Assembly (NCBI GenBank): GCA_963514095.1
Contig: OY741271.1
Span: forward strand, 16,775,272 to 16,839,271
Length of the DNA stretch: 64,000 bases
From: Eutrigla gurnardus
Taxonomy: Eukaryota > Chordata > Actinopteri > Perciformes > Triglidae
Direction of reading: 5' to 3'
Shown here: piece by piece, positions 52,394 to 64,000 of the stretch
Layout: each line of letters starts with the position of its first letter
Position numbering within the stretch: the first letter of the stretch is position 1
Position numbers and translations under genes: made by a program
The notes under the pieces: generated by a model
Seen by the model: the letters and a program-made list of their open reading frames with translations, nothing else
Database searches by the model: none
Told to the model about the DNA's origin: nothing

Positions 52394-53245
52394 CCTCAAT
52401 TCAATTCAATCAATTCAACTTTATTTCGCCATGCATACAGATACTAGGAATTTGATTTGGTTGGAATGGAGATAGTGCAGTATTAAATAAAATTAAAGTG
52501 CAATGGAGTCCAAGTTTAAGGGTTATCCAGAGGGGAGAAGATTAAACAGACTATTGGCAGGATGAGAGGGGTCGGCCGCAATCTTCACAGCTCTGTTAAT
52601 GGTCCTGGAGCTGTGGAGGTCCATGATGGGGGGCATGATCCGCTCTGCTGCCCGGACGACTCTTTGTAACCTGGCCTTTGCGCGGGCTGACGCAGAGGCA
52701 AACCAGACCGTGAGGGAGGATGTTAGCACACTCTCAATGCCGCTCTGTAGAATTGTACCATGAGGGGGGAATGACCTGTAGCCCTTTCAGGCGGCGGAGG
52801 AAAAACAAGCGCTGCTGGCCTTTTTTCACGAGTTGGGAGATGTTATTGTCCCATCTGAGTGTGTTGGGGATGGTTGTGCCCAGGAACTTAAAGTGCTCTA
52901 CCACAGTAAAGGATGAGTTGTTAAAGACCAGAGGAGGATGAGTCGGGGTTTTTTTGTGGAAGTCCACTATCATCTCCACAGTTGATGTTAAGCTCCAGGT
53001 AACTGACTGCACACCAGGACTCCAGGAGACTCATCTCTTGTTGGTGTTGGAGATGAGGCCTATTATGGTGGTGTCGTCCACATATTTGATGGTTTTGACA
53101 GAAGGGTCTCTAGAGGTGCAGTCATTGGTGAACAGGGAGAAGAGCAACGGGGACAGCACACAACCCTGGGGGGCACCGGTGTTAACTGTGCGGGGCTGTG
53201 AGAGATGTTGGCCCAGCCTGACATACCAGGTTCGTGGGTGCCAGG
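52394..53245 (-). mobile_element. 5'-truncated LINE inserted within another LINE
   Basis: Minus-strand pieces: TGAPQGCVLSPLLFSLFTND, TIKYVDDTTIIGLISNTNK, FKFLGTTIPNTLRWDNNISQ, KGQQRLFFLRRLKG, then SSLTVWFASASARAKARLQR and HPANSLFNLLPSG. The catalytic YVDD is intact, but frames are shifted between blocks. The 3' end is an (AATTG)-like tail at 52395-52430. The 5' end falls inside the RT domain. Confidence 0.78.
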
Positions 53246-53249
53246 GACT

Positions 53250-53720
53250 TTTTCAGAAACAAGGTTATTTGACTATGGTCTGATAAGGGTAATTGGGGCA
53301 ATACTACAAATGCATTTATATATTCTGTTTCAACATCAGTAATGGCATAATCTACAACACCAAGTCTACAATAGCAAGCACAGGGCAGTATGTGAGTCTG
53401 CCCAGAGAATCTCCTCTGATTCTGCCATTAACAATGTACAAACTCATGTCTTAACAGATCTGGAGTATCTGCTTGCCAGTTTTGTTTTTACGCTATCATT
53501 GATTTGTCTCTGTGTGTTTATGTGGTTGTGGTATAAAGGGAAATGTCCAAACATATGTTTGTTCCCTTCAGAGTAAAGGAAGCTTTGTTCCCTTCTGGTA
53601 TTAAGGTCAGATATGAAGATTGATCCTAAACTTTGAAAAAAAAAAGGAGATTTCTTTTTGGAGTTCCTCAAAGTTTTCTTTAAGGTGGAAGACGTTTTGC
53701 ACGTAGATAAACATCTCTGT
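53250..53720 (-). mobile_element. LINE endonuclease-domain remnant
   Basis: Minus-strand translation contains FISDLNTR, then LYIVNGRIRGDSLGRLTYCP, with stop codons and frame changes between. These are blocks of an apurinic endonuclease domain (GDxN-like and NGR…G.TY). By order and strand it is the 5' neighbour of the fragment at 51130-52370. Confidence 0.6.
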
Positions 53721-54589
53721 TGTTTTCCAAGATACTTGAATACATTTTAATCGAAATGTGCATTTTACCTTTTTTGTACTTTTTTTTTGTAAAATTGTGT
53801 TTGCACAGTGCTCAGCTAATTTTTTGCTTCAAACATACTATTTTGTTATTAAACAGACAGTTTTCTGCTAAACAAAATGCATGTAAAATCATTGTCCCCT
53901 CTACGATAGAGACTTACATCCAGTGAAGCAGAGGGACATCATAAGGATTCGTTTGTGGAGTCAGTTGTGCAAAAGAAACATCAATAAACATCATGCATGA
54001 TCATTTGCTGGTATAGAATAAAGAAGTGGTAAACAGTAAACATTGCTAAAATTCAGTTTAAGTCTGCTAGCCACCCACAGATATCAGATAAGTAAGATTA
54101 ATGCTTTTTTAAAACTGAAATATTAAAGTGATCTGACCATAATTTTGCCTTTATACTATAAAGAAGTGTCTTTGAAAAGCGCTGTGTGAAACCAACGTAT
54201 TGTCATTATTATTATTATTAAGCCATAATCACAGGAAAACGCTGGCTGATATTGCATTGGGAAACGTTATTAAAATGACTAAGAAACAAGTGTGTTTTGG
54301 GTGACGTCAAGTCATTGTAATTCACAACTGCAGTCATCTCAGTGTGTGTCCCATCACACAACCAGTCCAAGTTCTTCCCACCAATTTGGCGGCAACCAGG
54401 CGCCTCACATCTGCAACAATAGAGCAGCTGCTCATCCGCGTCAATAGGCTCAGGCTGACCTGCGGCTTTGTGCGTTTGCGCGCCTTTTCCCTTCCTTTCA
54501 TATACGTGAGATTCCTCTGGTTAAGACGTCTGGAATTAATGAGACATTTGAGGTCCTTGGAAGAAGAATAAATCAAATATCCAACACAA

Positions 54590-55046
54590 CCATATTCGAG
54601 AAATGAGCATTTATTGAAAAACCTTTGTCGATGACAAAACATTGGAAGTGTCACAAAACATATTTGATTTCCTTACAAAACGCCATCCTATTTAACACAC
54701 AGTGTTTACAGACTATTCTTTTGCACAGACCAAAATACTTTTAAGTCCAACGTGCAAACCTCAAACAAAATAACCCTTGGGGTTTTACAAAAGTGTTGTC
54801 TACAACCCGTATCTCTGAAACCCCAAAGAGGATTGCATTTTAAAAAAGCCCATAGACTTCTGTTTCTTTAAGATCTGTGCTCTTGTGCTCTCTGGCATTA
54901 AACGCAAAATGAGCCAAACGCTGAATTAAATTATTGTACAGCGACTCAAACCATTCTTGATCGCCAAGACTGCGGTCGTTGGAATACAAATAGCATAAAT
55001 AACATCACAAAATAAATAACACGCGTGGGATGAATGTCCAGCCGAT
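54590..55046 (-). other. hes2: hes2 copy B 3' UTR
   Basis: The minus-strand AATAAA at 54615-54610 is a likely poly(A) signal. The UTR has diverged from copy A, with only scattered shared words. Confidence 0.45.
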
Positions 55047-55390
55047 CTACCAAGGTCTCCACATGGCAGCGCTGACAGCCTGCGGGACGGACTGCGCTCT
55101 GCTGGGAGCCACTGCGCCGCCGCCGCTGCTGCTGCTGCTGCGGGACTGGCTCTCCAGTCTGGAGCCGAAGCTGGATTTGAGGCTCAGGAGTCTCTGTTGG
55201 ATCTGAGGGAGAGTCTTGGAGCTCTGAGCGCAGCAGTTCCGGCAGGTCGGAGTGACGCTGGCCGACATGGACTGCTGGACGAAGTCGTTAACCCGCTGAC
55301 ACGCGTCTTGATCCAGGCTCGTTTTGGGAAGCAGAGTGGAGACGCGCTGGAGGCAGGCTTTGTAGCCTTCTCTGTAACTGTCTGCGGAGT
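55047..55390 (-). CDS. hes2: hes2 copy B exon 3 (Orange domain to WRPW)
   Basis: 344 nt ending at TAG 55049-55047. It matches exon 4 of copy A at every nucleotide except for one extra triplet, giving five rather than four consecutive Ser after Arg-Ser. Confidence 0.93.
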
Positions 55391-55876
55391 CTGGAGGGAG
55401 AAGAGGATTTGATCAGTGACTTGAATTCCGTGCACAATCTCAGTTTATAGATACTTTGTCAAATGCATGCGGTAGTTCAGGAGACGAGGCGTACCTTTGA
55501 CAGGACTGGAAGGAAGGTCTCTGAGGAAACGGACGGTCATTTCCAGAATATCAGCTTTCTCCAGCTTGGAGTAGCGTGCGTTATCTTTGCCAACCAGGGG
55601 TAGAATCAGGCCTTTCAAATGGCTGAGACTGTCGTTAATACGAGCACGTCGTTTCTTCTCCAACAAGGGTTTGAGAGTCTGGAAGAAATCAAGAAAATGC
55701 GTTATTCAGCTGTACTTTTAAAAGGCTTGAATGAGAAAACATTTCCAGAAACATAAAGGGCTCTGGCGTTTCTGTCTGTCCCTTACCTTTCTCAGTTCGT
55801 TGGCTTGTTTTCTCTGGGCCACGGTGGACCTGGCAGGGAGAGGCTGGCTGGCCTCGGTCGTGATGCTGGGACTCAT
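55047..55876 (-). CDS. hes2: hes2-like gene, copy B: bHLH-Orange-WRPW repressor with one intron lost
   Basis: Second tandem hes2-like repressor, 205 residues, complement of three exons 55047-55390, 55495-55678, 55787-55876. Residues 31-92 form the bHLH ([49 protein letters not shown]). The Orange domain ([15 protein letters not shown]) and terminal WRPW (202-205) follow. Exon 2 here equals exons 2+3 of copy A in length (184 = 96+88 nt), so the intron between helix 1 and helix 2 is missing. The start is [10 protein letters not shown] at 55876, aligned with MSPN of copy A. An in-frame upstream ATG near 56012 lies beyond the TATA-like box (55968-55977) and is probably not transcribed. DNA binding, dimerisation and co-repressor motifs are all intact, so this is a working gene rather than a pseudogene. 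Confidence 0.94.
55495..55678 (-). CDS. hes2: hes2 copy B exon 2 (fused bHLH exon)
   Basis: 184 nt covering the basic region, helix 1, loop and helix 2 without an intron, ending …[12 protein letters not shown] with donor AAG|GTACGC. Acceptor TTCTTCCAG. Confidence 0.92.
55787..55876 (-). CDS. hes2: hes2 copy B exon 1
   Basis: Thirty codons, [17 protein letters not shown]…[12 protein letters not shown], ending at donor AAG|GTAAGG. Confidence 0.9.
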
Positions 55877-55967
55877 TTCGTTGGCCGTTTGTTGCTGTGC
55901 TTTTTGAGGGGAGGTACTTGCTCTTGGAGGAGCTGAGGTGAAGTGTGCCGCAGATCTGGGGAGCCTC

Positions 55968-55977
55968 CTATTTATGT
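55968..55977 (-). promoter_or_regulatory. TATA-like box of hes2 copy B
   Basis: CATAAATAGG on the minus strand, about 92 nt upstream of the ATG, at nearly the same spacing as in copy A. It also argues that the in-frame ATG near 56012 lies outside the transcript. Confidence 0.5.
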
Positions 55978-56620
55978 GGGTCCGGCGCGTCAGAGGGGAG
56001 GGAACACAAGCCATTGCGCTTGGGATTTGACACAGGGGGGGAGTGGGGGCGATGCCTTTGGGAGATGGGCAGAGCTCCTGTCTGGACCATCTGGTCCCGT
56101 TGGGACCCTGCGTCTACCGCTGGTATGCGTAGTTCCGTGACGATGTCCCACGTTGTTGCGTTTGAAATTTAAAGCTTTAACGTTCATCCGGGATCCATAC
56201 AAGCCATATGACGATGCTGTAGTTCTAACACATAGCGTAGCCCCTCTTTTGTTACATTCTACAGCCAGGTTTGATTCTTCATTCGCCTGGTTTTGTTATT
56301 AAATTAACAAACTTTCTGTTTACTATCCAGTTTATTTTCACTTTTATTATGTTTGCATCGAAAATCCCCCACAAAGCGCAGACATCTTAGAGATATGGAT
56401 ATGTCTGTATAATAAGATACCATAAAGTTACAGTGGTATAAATTAACCTTTAAAAACTAAGATAAATAATAAATAACAAAATAATAAAAACACACACACA
56501 CAAACAGTGTATTCATGCTTATAGGGAGGTACATTGCCACCCGCCACAATAAAACAAACACCGAACCATGAGTGATTCTGAGGTGACAAGACTAATCTAT
56601 TCCTAAAATTAATAAACCAG

Positions 56621-56657
56621 ATACCCAAGCCACGCCATGTATGGATTAACATCTGCT
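56621..56657. promoter_or_regulatory. Paralogous conserved block 1, copy B
   Basis: Partner of 45786-45821: ATACCCAAGCCACGC then TAACATCTGCT, about 0.75 kb upstream of hes2 copy B and in the same orientation relative to the gene. Confidence 0.5.
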
Positions 56658-57047
56658 TGTGGACCCTCAGCAGCTTGTTTCCAATATCAACAGCACGATG
56701 TTTACCTGGAGCGGTGGGGGAGGAGACGGAGTGACGTGCCAACCTGCACGCAGAGAGGTGCGTTCATACTCCGCATTATATTCACACAAAGGAGTCATGC
56801 AGTCTGCTCTAACACTAAAACACGCTGAAGGAGGCATATGATTCAGTACAAAGCTGGACCTCTTTTGAAGTGATATTGGCTTCAAAACTATATTAACGCA
56901 GTGTTAAATATATCATTGTAGATATTTAAAAAATAATATATTAATAAAAAATATTTTTTTTCTTTCGAAACACTGTGGACCAATCTCTACTGCTGACCAT
57001 TAAACCGAACACCGTGCAGCCAGATACCAGTAGGATTCACGCGTTCG

Positions 57048-57075
57048 GCACGCGCCACCAGCGCGCAACAGATGG
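57048..57075. promoter_or_regulatory. Paralogous conserved block 2, copy B
   Basis: GCACGCGCCAC then CAGATGG, matching 46252-46275, about 1.2 kb upstream of hes2 copy B. A C-rich stretch follows directly. Confidence 0.42.
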
Positions 57076-57793
57076 GAACCCCCCCCCCCCCTCTTCCCAT
57101 CCCCCGTCTCTACACACTAGACACACCCCCCTCCTCTGTTTCCCACTATCACTCCGCTGCTGCTCCCATCAGCATCCCGGCTCTTGCGCCCCCTCATCAA
57201 CATCATCGTCATCATCATCGATGTGCTTCAACCACGCGTTTTGTCTTTTTTGGAAGGGGGGCTCTCAGACACAATGGCGCAGTTATAGCCTTGACCAACA
57301 TGTTAATACGAAGCAAACCCAATAAAACAACACTGTTCAAAACGATGCTAAAAAGGACGCCCTGCGACGTTCACAGGAGAGACAACAAATAAAACCAGAT
57401 ATGTGGCAAAGATCGGCTTTACGCACAAAATACGCACGGGATCGTTTGTTGAATAACTTATAACCTCGAGGTTTAGGGAACTATTAAAGAGCGGGAACAT
57501 GCTCAACACAGTAATAGATCAATTACAGCTCAGTTGATTTATTTACATTTTGAAACAGATATGTAGTCCAACAAGCTCACAACGTTGCTCTCGGCTGCAA
57601 GCTGGCCTGAGCTTGAGGGCTTTCAACCCTTTTTTTACAGGCATTAGATGCGCGGTTTTGCACGCGTCCTGCCCCATGGGGCCCCAAATAACTGCCATCA
57701 AGTCCAGTCTGGGAACGGGCCCTTCGAGATAAAACCAAAAAAAAGTGCATGAGAGGCTTCGGTTGGGACCCTTTTTGTCCTAGTTTCAGCGTG

Positions 57794-57834
57794 GGTATCC
57801 ATCTGTGCAAGCTGAGAGCATAGTGATCCTTTGT
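57794..57834. promoter_or_regulatory. Paralogous conserved block 3, copy B
   Basis: CCATCTGTGCA, 18 nt, CCTTTGT, matching 47298-47338 in order and orientation, about 1.9 kb upstream of copy B. Confidence 0.45.
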
Positions 57835-60800
57835 TGAAGGACGTACGGAATAGTGGCCTTTAAAGCAACTGTATGGGAAAGGGATATGATCAGCTTCTTC
57901 GTTTTCTTCCTGTTAAACTAAGAGCTATTCGTTGGGGATTCAATACTTGACTATTTATGTCAGATTTAAGTCAAATAAACGAACAACTAGAAATAGGCCT
58001 TCGTGTTTGTAGCCTACAGTTTATTATTACAAGTGTAACGTCGCCAACAATTTTGGGAATATATGTGGAGCAAACGTCAATAATATATTAATCTACACCC
58101 AGAAAATATTTCATATTCTAATAATCGAGTTCGTACAATCCCGATAGGTGATCATTCGGTGGTTTGAGCGGCATGAGACCGACACGAGCCAGAGTGATGA
58201 GACAGATGGAGCGCAGGTTTATTGATGTGTGAAACCAGAAGCGTCGACGGGCTCCGCTTTGCTGAAGGTGGTCGCCTCCATTGCGGCGACGTAGAAGCTT
58301 CCAGACTTTTAGGCTCACAGGCTTGTAATCGTGACTGCAGCTGAAAGGATGTCTGGCATCCCAAGCCAAAATCTACGCCAACATTATCCACATCACACTG
58401 AGCATCTGGACAGCTGCTGTTTGAGCGGAGCACAGCATTGAGACAGACATGGCAAGTTTGGTTGAACGTCCTGTTATTCCTAGTTTATGATCAAATCACT
58501 CGACTTTAAAACTAAATGTTTGTGTTGTTTTTGTATCATTAAATATTAAATCTGTATCAGATTTGTATTAGCTAAAATGTAAAATGTAGACTACATTTAG
58601 CATATGTGTAAATTATATCACTTATAATTTCCATGAATTGATACAAATAGCTAAAATGTATGATTTCAAAATTGGTTGTGGTGTGTTTTAGCTGCGGCTC
58701 GCCAATTGTTTTCTTGGAAATAGTTAGAATGAAATATAGGCTAAGACAACATATAATAAATAATTTCATAAAGCAAGTCTGTTTCTCTCCAAACTTATTG
58801 AATGCTAGTGAGATATTTAAATATTAAATATTTAAATTTATTGGAATGTGACTATACTGTATATACATATGTATGTCTTGTGGTGAATCTATTTGAATAT
58901 TGAAGAATCTAAACCTAAATGACGAATGATGAATGTGTAATTGAGGAGAAGCTCATCATTTCATTTATGGAGAGATTGTGATGTTTAAGAGACAGTTTTA
59001 CATGATAATACAAAAATATGAAAATATAATTTCAGTATTATTAAGTTAGTAAGTTACATTGCAGACATTGCTTGATGTGGTCATGGCTTCCATTCTGTTT
59101 TGTGGGAAATATATATTTAGCCTTTTCTTGACGTCTTTATTTACTGACTTGTCTCCTCTCTTATTACTGACTGTGTGGTATAAAATATAAAGTAACTGAT
59201 TTCAGAAGGAAAAAGGGACAGGAGCAGAGATTTGCAGAGTACAGTTTCAATAGTATTTTCAACACATTTCAACTAGCATTTCCCTCTGACATTTACTGTC
59301 CTTCTGAGAATCAACTGGTTTAGCTGCACATTGGTGAAGATGCTCATAGAACCCTTTCTATCCGACAACACTCTCTGCTGATGTGATACGGAGCTGATCC
59401 CTGGACTGTTAACAGGACTGATGGCTTTCTGAAAGGGTGTACCTCCAAATGAGTTAATCACTGATTTACTTGTTTTTATATTTTTCAGAGTGGTGGCAGA
59501 CTATTGAAATAATGGTTTCCTCACAAAATAGCCTATCCTATAAGTGTACGAAAACATTTTTTCTTTCTCTCTCTACTCTCAGTTGCTTGAAGTGGCAGCA
59601 GCATAATCAACTGTGTTACTATTCAAGTTGCTTGCTGTTCACTGTTATATTGAGTTTTGGCACAAACAAAGACAATTGAGAGAATTTAACTAAATAACAT
59701 CAAACAAAACAAAATTTCCTTTCCCCCCTTTAGAATATCTATCCAATCATAACGGACATGAACTTTCTGAGTATATCATGTAACCAGAAGATTGTGGGTT
59801 TAGATTCGGCCCAGGTTCTTTGTTTCATGCGACCCCACCTCACTTAAATAGTTCTCAACCTCTATTTACAGCTACTTGTACTTGCTCATGTAACAAATGT
59901 TTCCAGCAAAGCATCAACTAACTGTGTATCTCTTGTGTATCTGTCAACCACATCTTATTGCTATGAAGAAAGCTCACAAAAAAAACCTAGTGGACCTTGA
60001 GTCTTGATTTCTTTATTTTTTGTCTTTAAAATACATCTTTGGAACAATAAGCTTCTTTCCTCCGCCTCATTAACAAGACAGAAAGCTACCTGAACATCTA
60101 TATTGAGCTGATGGAGTAAAAAAGGGGATTAAGGGACCTAGGAGACATTGTAAGGGTGTACACCTGGCTTTGCATCTCTGATCAAGAGGAGGCAGGTGTG
60201 GCTGACTGGTTGACACTTTTGCTCCATGTGGTGGTGCTTTATAAGATGACCACTGTCCGTGGTGCTGAAGAGGAAGAAGGAGTTTTGAAAGGCGAAAGCC
60301 GTCTTGGGTACTAAATTCTGGCTTTGAAGTCAGCCACTCAGGCCTGTCAGTATGTCATGTTGGCTCTCATGTAGAAATCGCTGTCTACTTTGGTCTTGTT
60401 GCCGATTATCTTATCCTGAGAGACATCAACGAGTGCAACAACGTGCTGAACTGTGTTTGTGATCCTGAAAATGCAGCAGTCGCTTGGTCCAATCCAATGC
60501 AACTGAGAGAATAAGCATGAACTCTACTTCAATGAAAGGTGATAATTATTGTTGTGTGATTATTATGGACCATTATGTGCATGTGCATTATAATAATATC
60601 ACTATACTGGGTATGTTATTGTTAAGTTTTCATTTTAAGATGTAAAACATTTGATACTGTAGAGAGAAGTGGGAGTGAATTAAGTGAAAATGGGATATAT
60701 AGGCTATACAATGTATCAATTTTCCTTCTAAAAAAATAGTCTGCAAATGTTATGCATAGCCAGTTGTGTTCCATTTGTCAGCTTTGTCAACGCGCTGATG

Positions 60801-62179
60801 AGACGCAGCCTCTTCACCCTCCGGGGATGCAAAAGAAGACCTATCAAAAATTGCCGAGAAGCTTCCGACGCCTAAAACAACGCTGGTTTCGTAAAGCATC
60901 TGCCGCACTGGTGACGGAAACCCAAACTTGTTTTCCTCCCGCACGAAGTCCCTCCGACGTCACCGAGTCTGTCCCGAAGTCTGCGTCAGCATCCGTACAG
61001 GCCACGCGCTGAACGAGACGGTAACAAAGGATGGGTCTGCTGATAAATGATAGTGCTCTCTAAAACAACAAAAAAACACATAAAATAATAGAAATAAACC
61101 CAAGAGTCTAAAAAGATGGTGTATTGATGTTATATTACTTCAGCTGCCTCAAACGTCGTGCTCTCTGTGGATGATTTGCTTTTGAAGGGTATAAAACCAA
61201 AGCCTTTTTGCTGTAAGCTGGTTATAGTGAACACAGAAAAAAATCAAAGTGCACATATTATGGTTGAGTAGAATTATGGCTTTCTAAAAATACTGTATGA
61301 AAGACAAAAAGTGGAGAGGTTTTAGAGATATCATGCAAACACTGATTCTGCTTTATTACTTAAAGGCGTCCATTGTCAGCGTCTCTTGTTGAACACGTCT
61401 ATTACACTGCAAAGCACCGAGCATGGCGTCGTTTGCAGAGAAGCGTAATTGTGCATTGCATAAATCAGAGGGATGGCTCAGACAGGATTTGAATATCCAA
61501 CCAAGCCTAAATCCAAGCTGCAAGGCACAGCACACATCTGGTGGTGCGCATTTGTTTTGCTCTTCAAAGTTGACAAAGGTAAAGTTACAGCGTCGCATAG
61601 GCTTCTCCACCAATAGCAGTCGTTTCCAGCTCTGACAGCAATGCGCCTCAACATAAAGTCACCAGCCTAACGCTCCATTAAGGTTTCGGGTGTAGACGTA
61701 AATTATGAAATAGACTCACAAAAAAATGCTAAATACATTGCTGTTTATTTCTTCGTCTTTTCGTAAATAATAGGCGTTGGGGGTGTGAGGGATTAAAGCA
61801 GCCGCAGCTACATCCGAGGTATTGGACAGGCGGCTTGTTGGCGGGTTTTTTGAATATTGGATTTCTGATTGGGGGGGGATCCATTGTGTTGCCATATCAG
61901 GGGCACGAGAACAGCACGAGCCAGGCGAACAAAGGCAGCAGATGGCTTTCCTGCTCCGATTAATTATTTTGAAGAGGCACAGGGACCATTAAGAGTTGTT
62001 CGGGGGGGAATTAAAGAGTGGGAGGTTAATCATGAAAATACGTTCATATTGAGATCTTCTATAATGCAGCAACGGCCCATGGAGATGACAGATATTCTTC
62101 AAGACGTCTACAAATAAGGTAGATTATTTCTATGTTACGAAAACGAATTACTCATTTCGCTATATATGGTCATAATTAC

Positions 62180-62180
<1 letters not shown>

Positions 62181-62228
<48 letters not shown>
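62181..62228. repeat. (TAA)n microsatellite
   Basis: Fifteen to sixteen perfect TAA units. Confidence 0.95.
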
Positions 62229-62229
<1 letters not shown>

Positions 62230-62887
62230 GGGTTCACTCTCACTGCTCAAGTACAAAATGTATTAATTTTTGCTAGGTGATCACGGATGTATATCTCTGC
62301 TTTTCTGGATTTCTTTGGAACATACAATAAATATATGCTTTCATTACATTTTTAATTGCAAATGAACCTGGCAAAAGCAGATAAGCAATTACCTTATTCT
62401 GATATTTGGCTGAATAAAATGAAATATAAGCTGATAATAAAACTTAAACAGCTTTTACAGCTTAAACGAAAGAAATAATTTAAAACCTTGGTATTTAGCA
62501 GCCTATTTTTTCTGCATGGTCCTGCAGTCCTTCAGTGGCGTGTCTGAGCCACTCCAAGGGGGCGTGGCCTGCAGGAGGTGTCCGCCCACAGAGAGAATGC
62601 GTCTCTGTCATTTGGGCCCAAACCTCGTGGTGTAAAAGGGCGCTCAATACAAGCGCAGCTTTCAAGCAGCAACGAGCTGCACGCACCGCTACGTGGGCTT
62701 TAACGACGAGCAGAGGCGCAGCGAAGTCACACCCTGGTATGTTGTTATTTCCTTTTTAAATTATGTATTCCAGCTTGTGTGTTGAGCATGTCACTTATGT
62801 GTCTTATAATGTATAACTTAATTTAATCTCAAGACACCGTGGTTTACATGGGATCATAATCATTTGTCTTAACCTGCCTCTATTTGC

Positions 62888-62895
62888 TATGTATG

Positions 62896-62965
<70 letters not shown>
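62888..62965. repeat. (ATGT)n(TA)n microsatellite
   Basis: Interrupted TATG units running into about 22 TA units. Confidence 0.95.
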
Positions 62966-62966
<1 letters not shown>

Positions 62967-63398
62967 CTTTAGTGTAAGTGTTTAATGTAACGCTGTCCAT
63001 CCCAGCTTGAATAATGAGATTTGTCTAATTAGTTGTTAATCTAACCTGTAACACCTGACTGTGGATGTTTGGATTACTTTCTATAATATGGCAAAATGAA
63101 TAGCTATTAATATATTTACATTTATTGTATGGGGTACAGCTATTCTGACTCCAGTGTATGATGCACTGTTCTTTGGTTTATGCCTAAGCTACAGTCAAAT
63201 CCTGAGGACCTTATACCTTATAAAACAACTGATAGAGAGACAGACAATTTAAACATTTCCAGTCAATTATATGATACCAGTGGTCTTTTTTAGTTTCATT
63301 GTTCAAATGCCTGTCTCGTCAAATCAGTCGTCCTGTTTCTGTCAGTCGATAATGAGCCTGGGTGTGAGAAAGTTTGACTGTAGACATTCTCACTGCAG

Positions 63399-63444
63399 CT
63401 CACGGATGGCTGGGTCCCTGTGGGAGAGACGTCCCGCCTGCATG
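63399..63444 (+). other. Possible 5' coding exon of an unidentified plus-strand gene
   Basis: CTCACTGCAG acceptor, then ATG at 63406 giving MAGSLWERRPACM, then donor ATG|GTGAGT. Both splice sites are good, but the exon is only 46 nt and the peptide is not recognised. An upstream segment ending CCCTG|GTATGT at 62736 could be a matching non-coding first exon. Chance is a serious alternative. Confidence 0.2.
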
Positions 63445-64000
63445 GTGAGTTCAAGAGGACAGAAGACACCAAACGTATGTTTAGAAGACACAAGATGCTA
63501 ACAATTATCCCAAATAACACCCAGAAACATGGGATCTGCATCCCTGCTTTTGTTGGATATTTGTATGTGTGTACTAAAGGTTCCAGGATCATAAGGGAAT
63601 CAATAACTATTAGCTGCTATAAGTTTGTATTGCTATATTTTTTACTGGAGGTATAAAAGTTAAAGTTTTATCATGTGTCTATCTTTTGACTTTTGAGGTT
63701 TACTTCAGCCTCGATTGTTTATATGAAAATGATCCATATAAAAACAAGGGAAAACTTATTAGCTGCACTTGTTAAATGGTATTCATTAAACAGCCTATTT
63801 AAGTCAAACATATACAATATTACATTTCTCATATCTGAAATAACCAGAGGCTTGTAGACATAATGTTTGTTAGGAATATTAGTTTTAGAGTTTGGGGTAA
63901 AAAAAAGAATTGTAGCTTTAAAACTGCCAAGTGAGTTACAGTTACAGTTTATCAGCACATAAACAGCAGTCGGCTTAATGTCAGCATCTTATGGTGCTGA

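Larger units (their letters stand above)
58000..63398. other. Intergenic region beyond the hes2 pair
   Basis: Mostly AT-rich with two microsatellites. GC-rich islands at about 60.75-61.02 kb and 62.5-62.74 kb contain open frames without recognisable motifs. No gene could be supported. By human synteny espn would be the next gene, but its ankyrin repeats were not seen. Confidence 0.5.

Noticed and set aside
55877..56014. In-frame upstream ATG extending hes2 copy B by 46 residues
   Set aside because: It lies upstream of the TATA-like box and copy A has no counterpart. The MSP start aligns between copies.
60330..60515. Plus-strand frame with …VYFGLVADYLILRDINECNN and a Cys-containing end
   Set aside because: It vaguely recalls a secreted-domain fragment, but it matches no family I can name, has no clear splice sites and ends quickly in a stop.

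Overview
This is vertebrate genomic DNA, almost certainly from a ray-finned (spiny-rayed type) fish. The evidence is split genes with GT/AG introns, very long (CA)n, (GA)n and (GATA)n microsatellites, fish-type SINEs and LINE fragments, and gene content that matches the human 1p36 neighbourhood ACOT7-HES2. Only three genes could be supported, all on the minus strand. Everything else is intron, intergenic DNA, repeats and possible regulatory sequence.

1-42650: acot7 (acyl-CoA thioesterase 7, two hotdog domains). Nine coding exons in frame run from 38933 down to the stop codon at 3038-3040. A second, alternative first exon at 42601-42650 splices in the same phase to the shared exon 2. The gene could be assembled completely (367 or 337 residues). 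Its introns carry a SINE with a perfect 12-bp target duplication (3.5 kb), an L2-type LINE (4.4-5.7 kb), a hAT relic (11.6 kb), a second SINE (37.8 kb), several microsatellites and a 1.1-kb foldback element rich in GATATC palindromes (40.6-41.7 kb).

42651-58000: a tandem pair of hes2-like bHLH-Orange-WRPW repressor genes (copy A at 43992-44926, copy B at 55047-55876). The last coding exon of the two copies is identical in nucleotides apart from one 3-bp repeat unit, although exons 1-3, introns and UTRs are diverged. Copy B has lost the intron that splits the bHLH helices in copy A. Upstream of each copy lie three short collinear similarity blocks (about 0.9, 1.3 and 2.4 kb upstream in A; 0.75, 1.2 and 1.9 kb in B), each holding a CAGATG/CATCTG E-box. 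They look like duplicated regulatory elements. Between the copies is a pile of retroelement debris (49.4-53.7 kb), including one LINE apparently inserted into another.

58000-64000: no supported gene. A possible small 5' exon on the plus strand near 63.4 kb may belong to a gene that continues beyond the window.

acot7 hydrolyses fatty acyl-CoAs. The hes2 pair would be DNA-binding repressors. They are neighbours by ancient synteny and nothing suggests a common pathway. The most interesting signals are the exon-confined sequence homogenisation of the hes2 pair and the duplicated E-box blocks.
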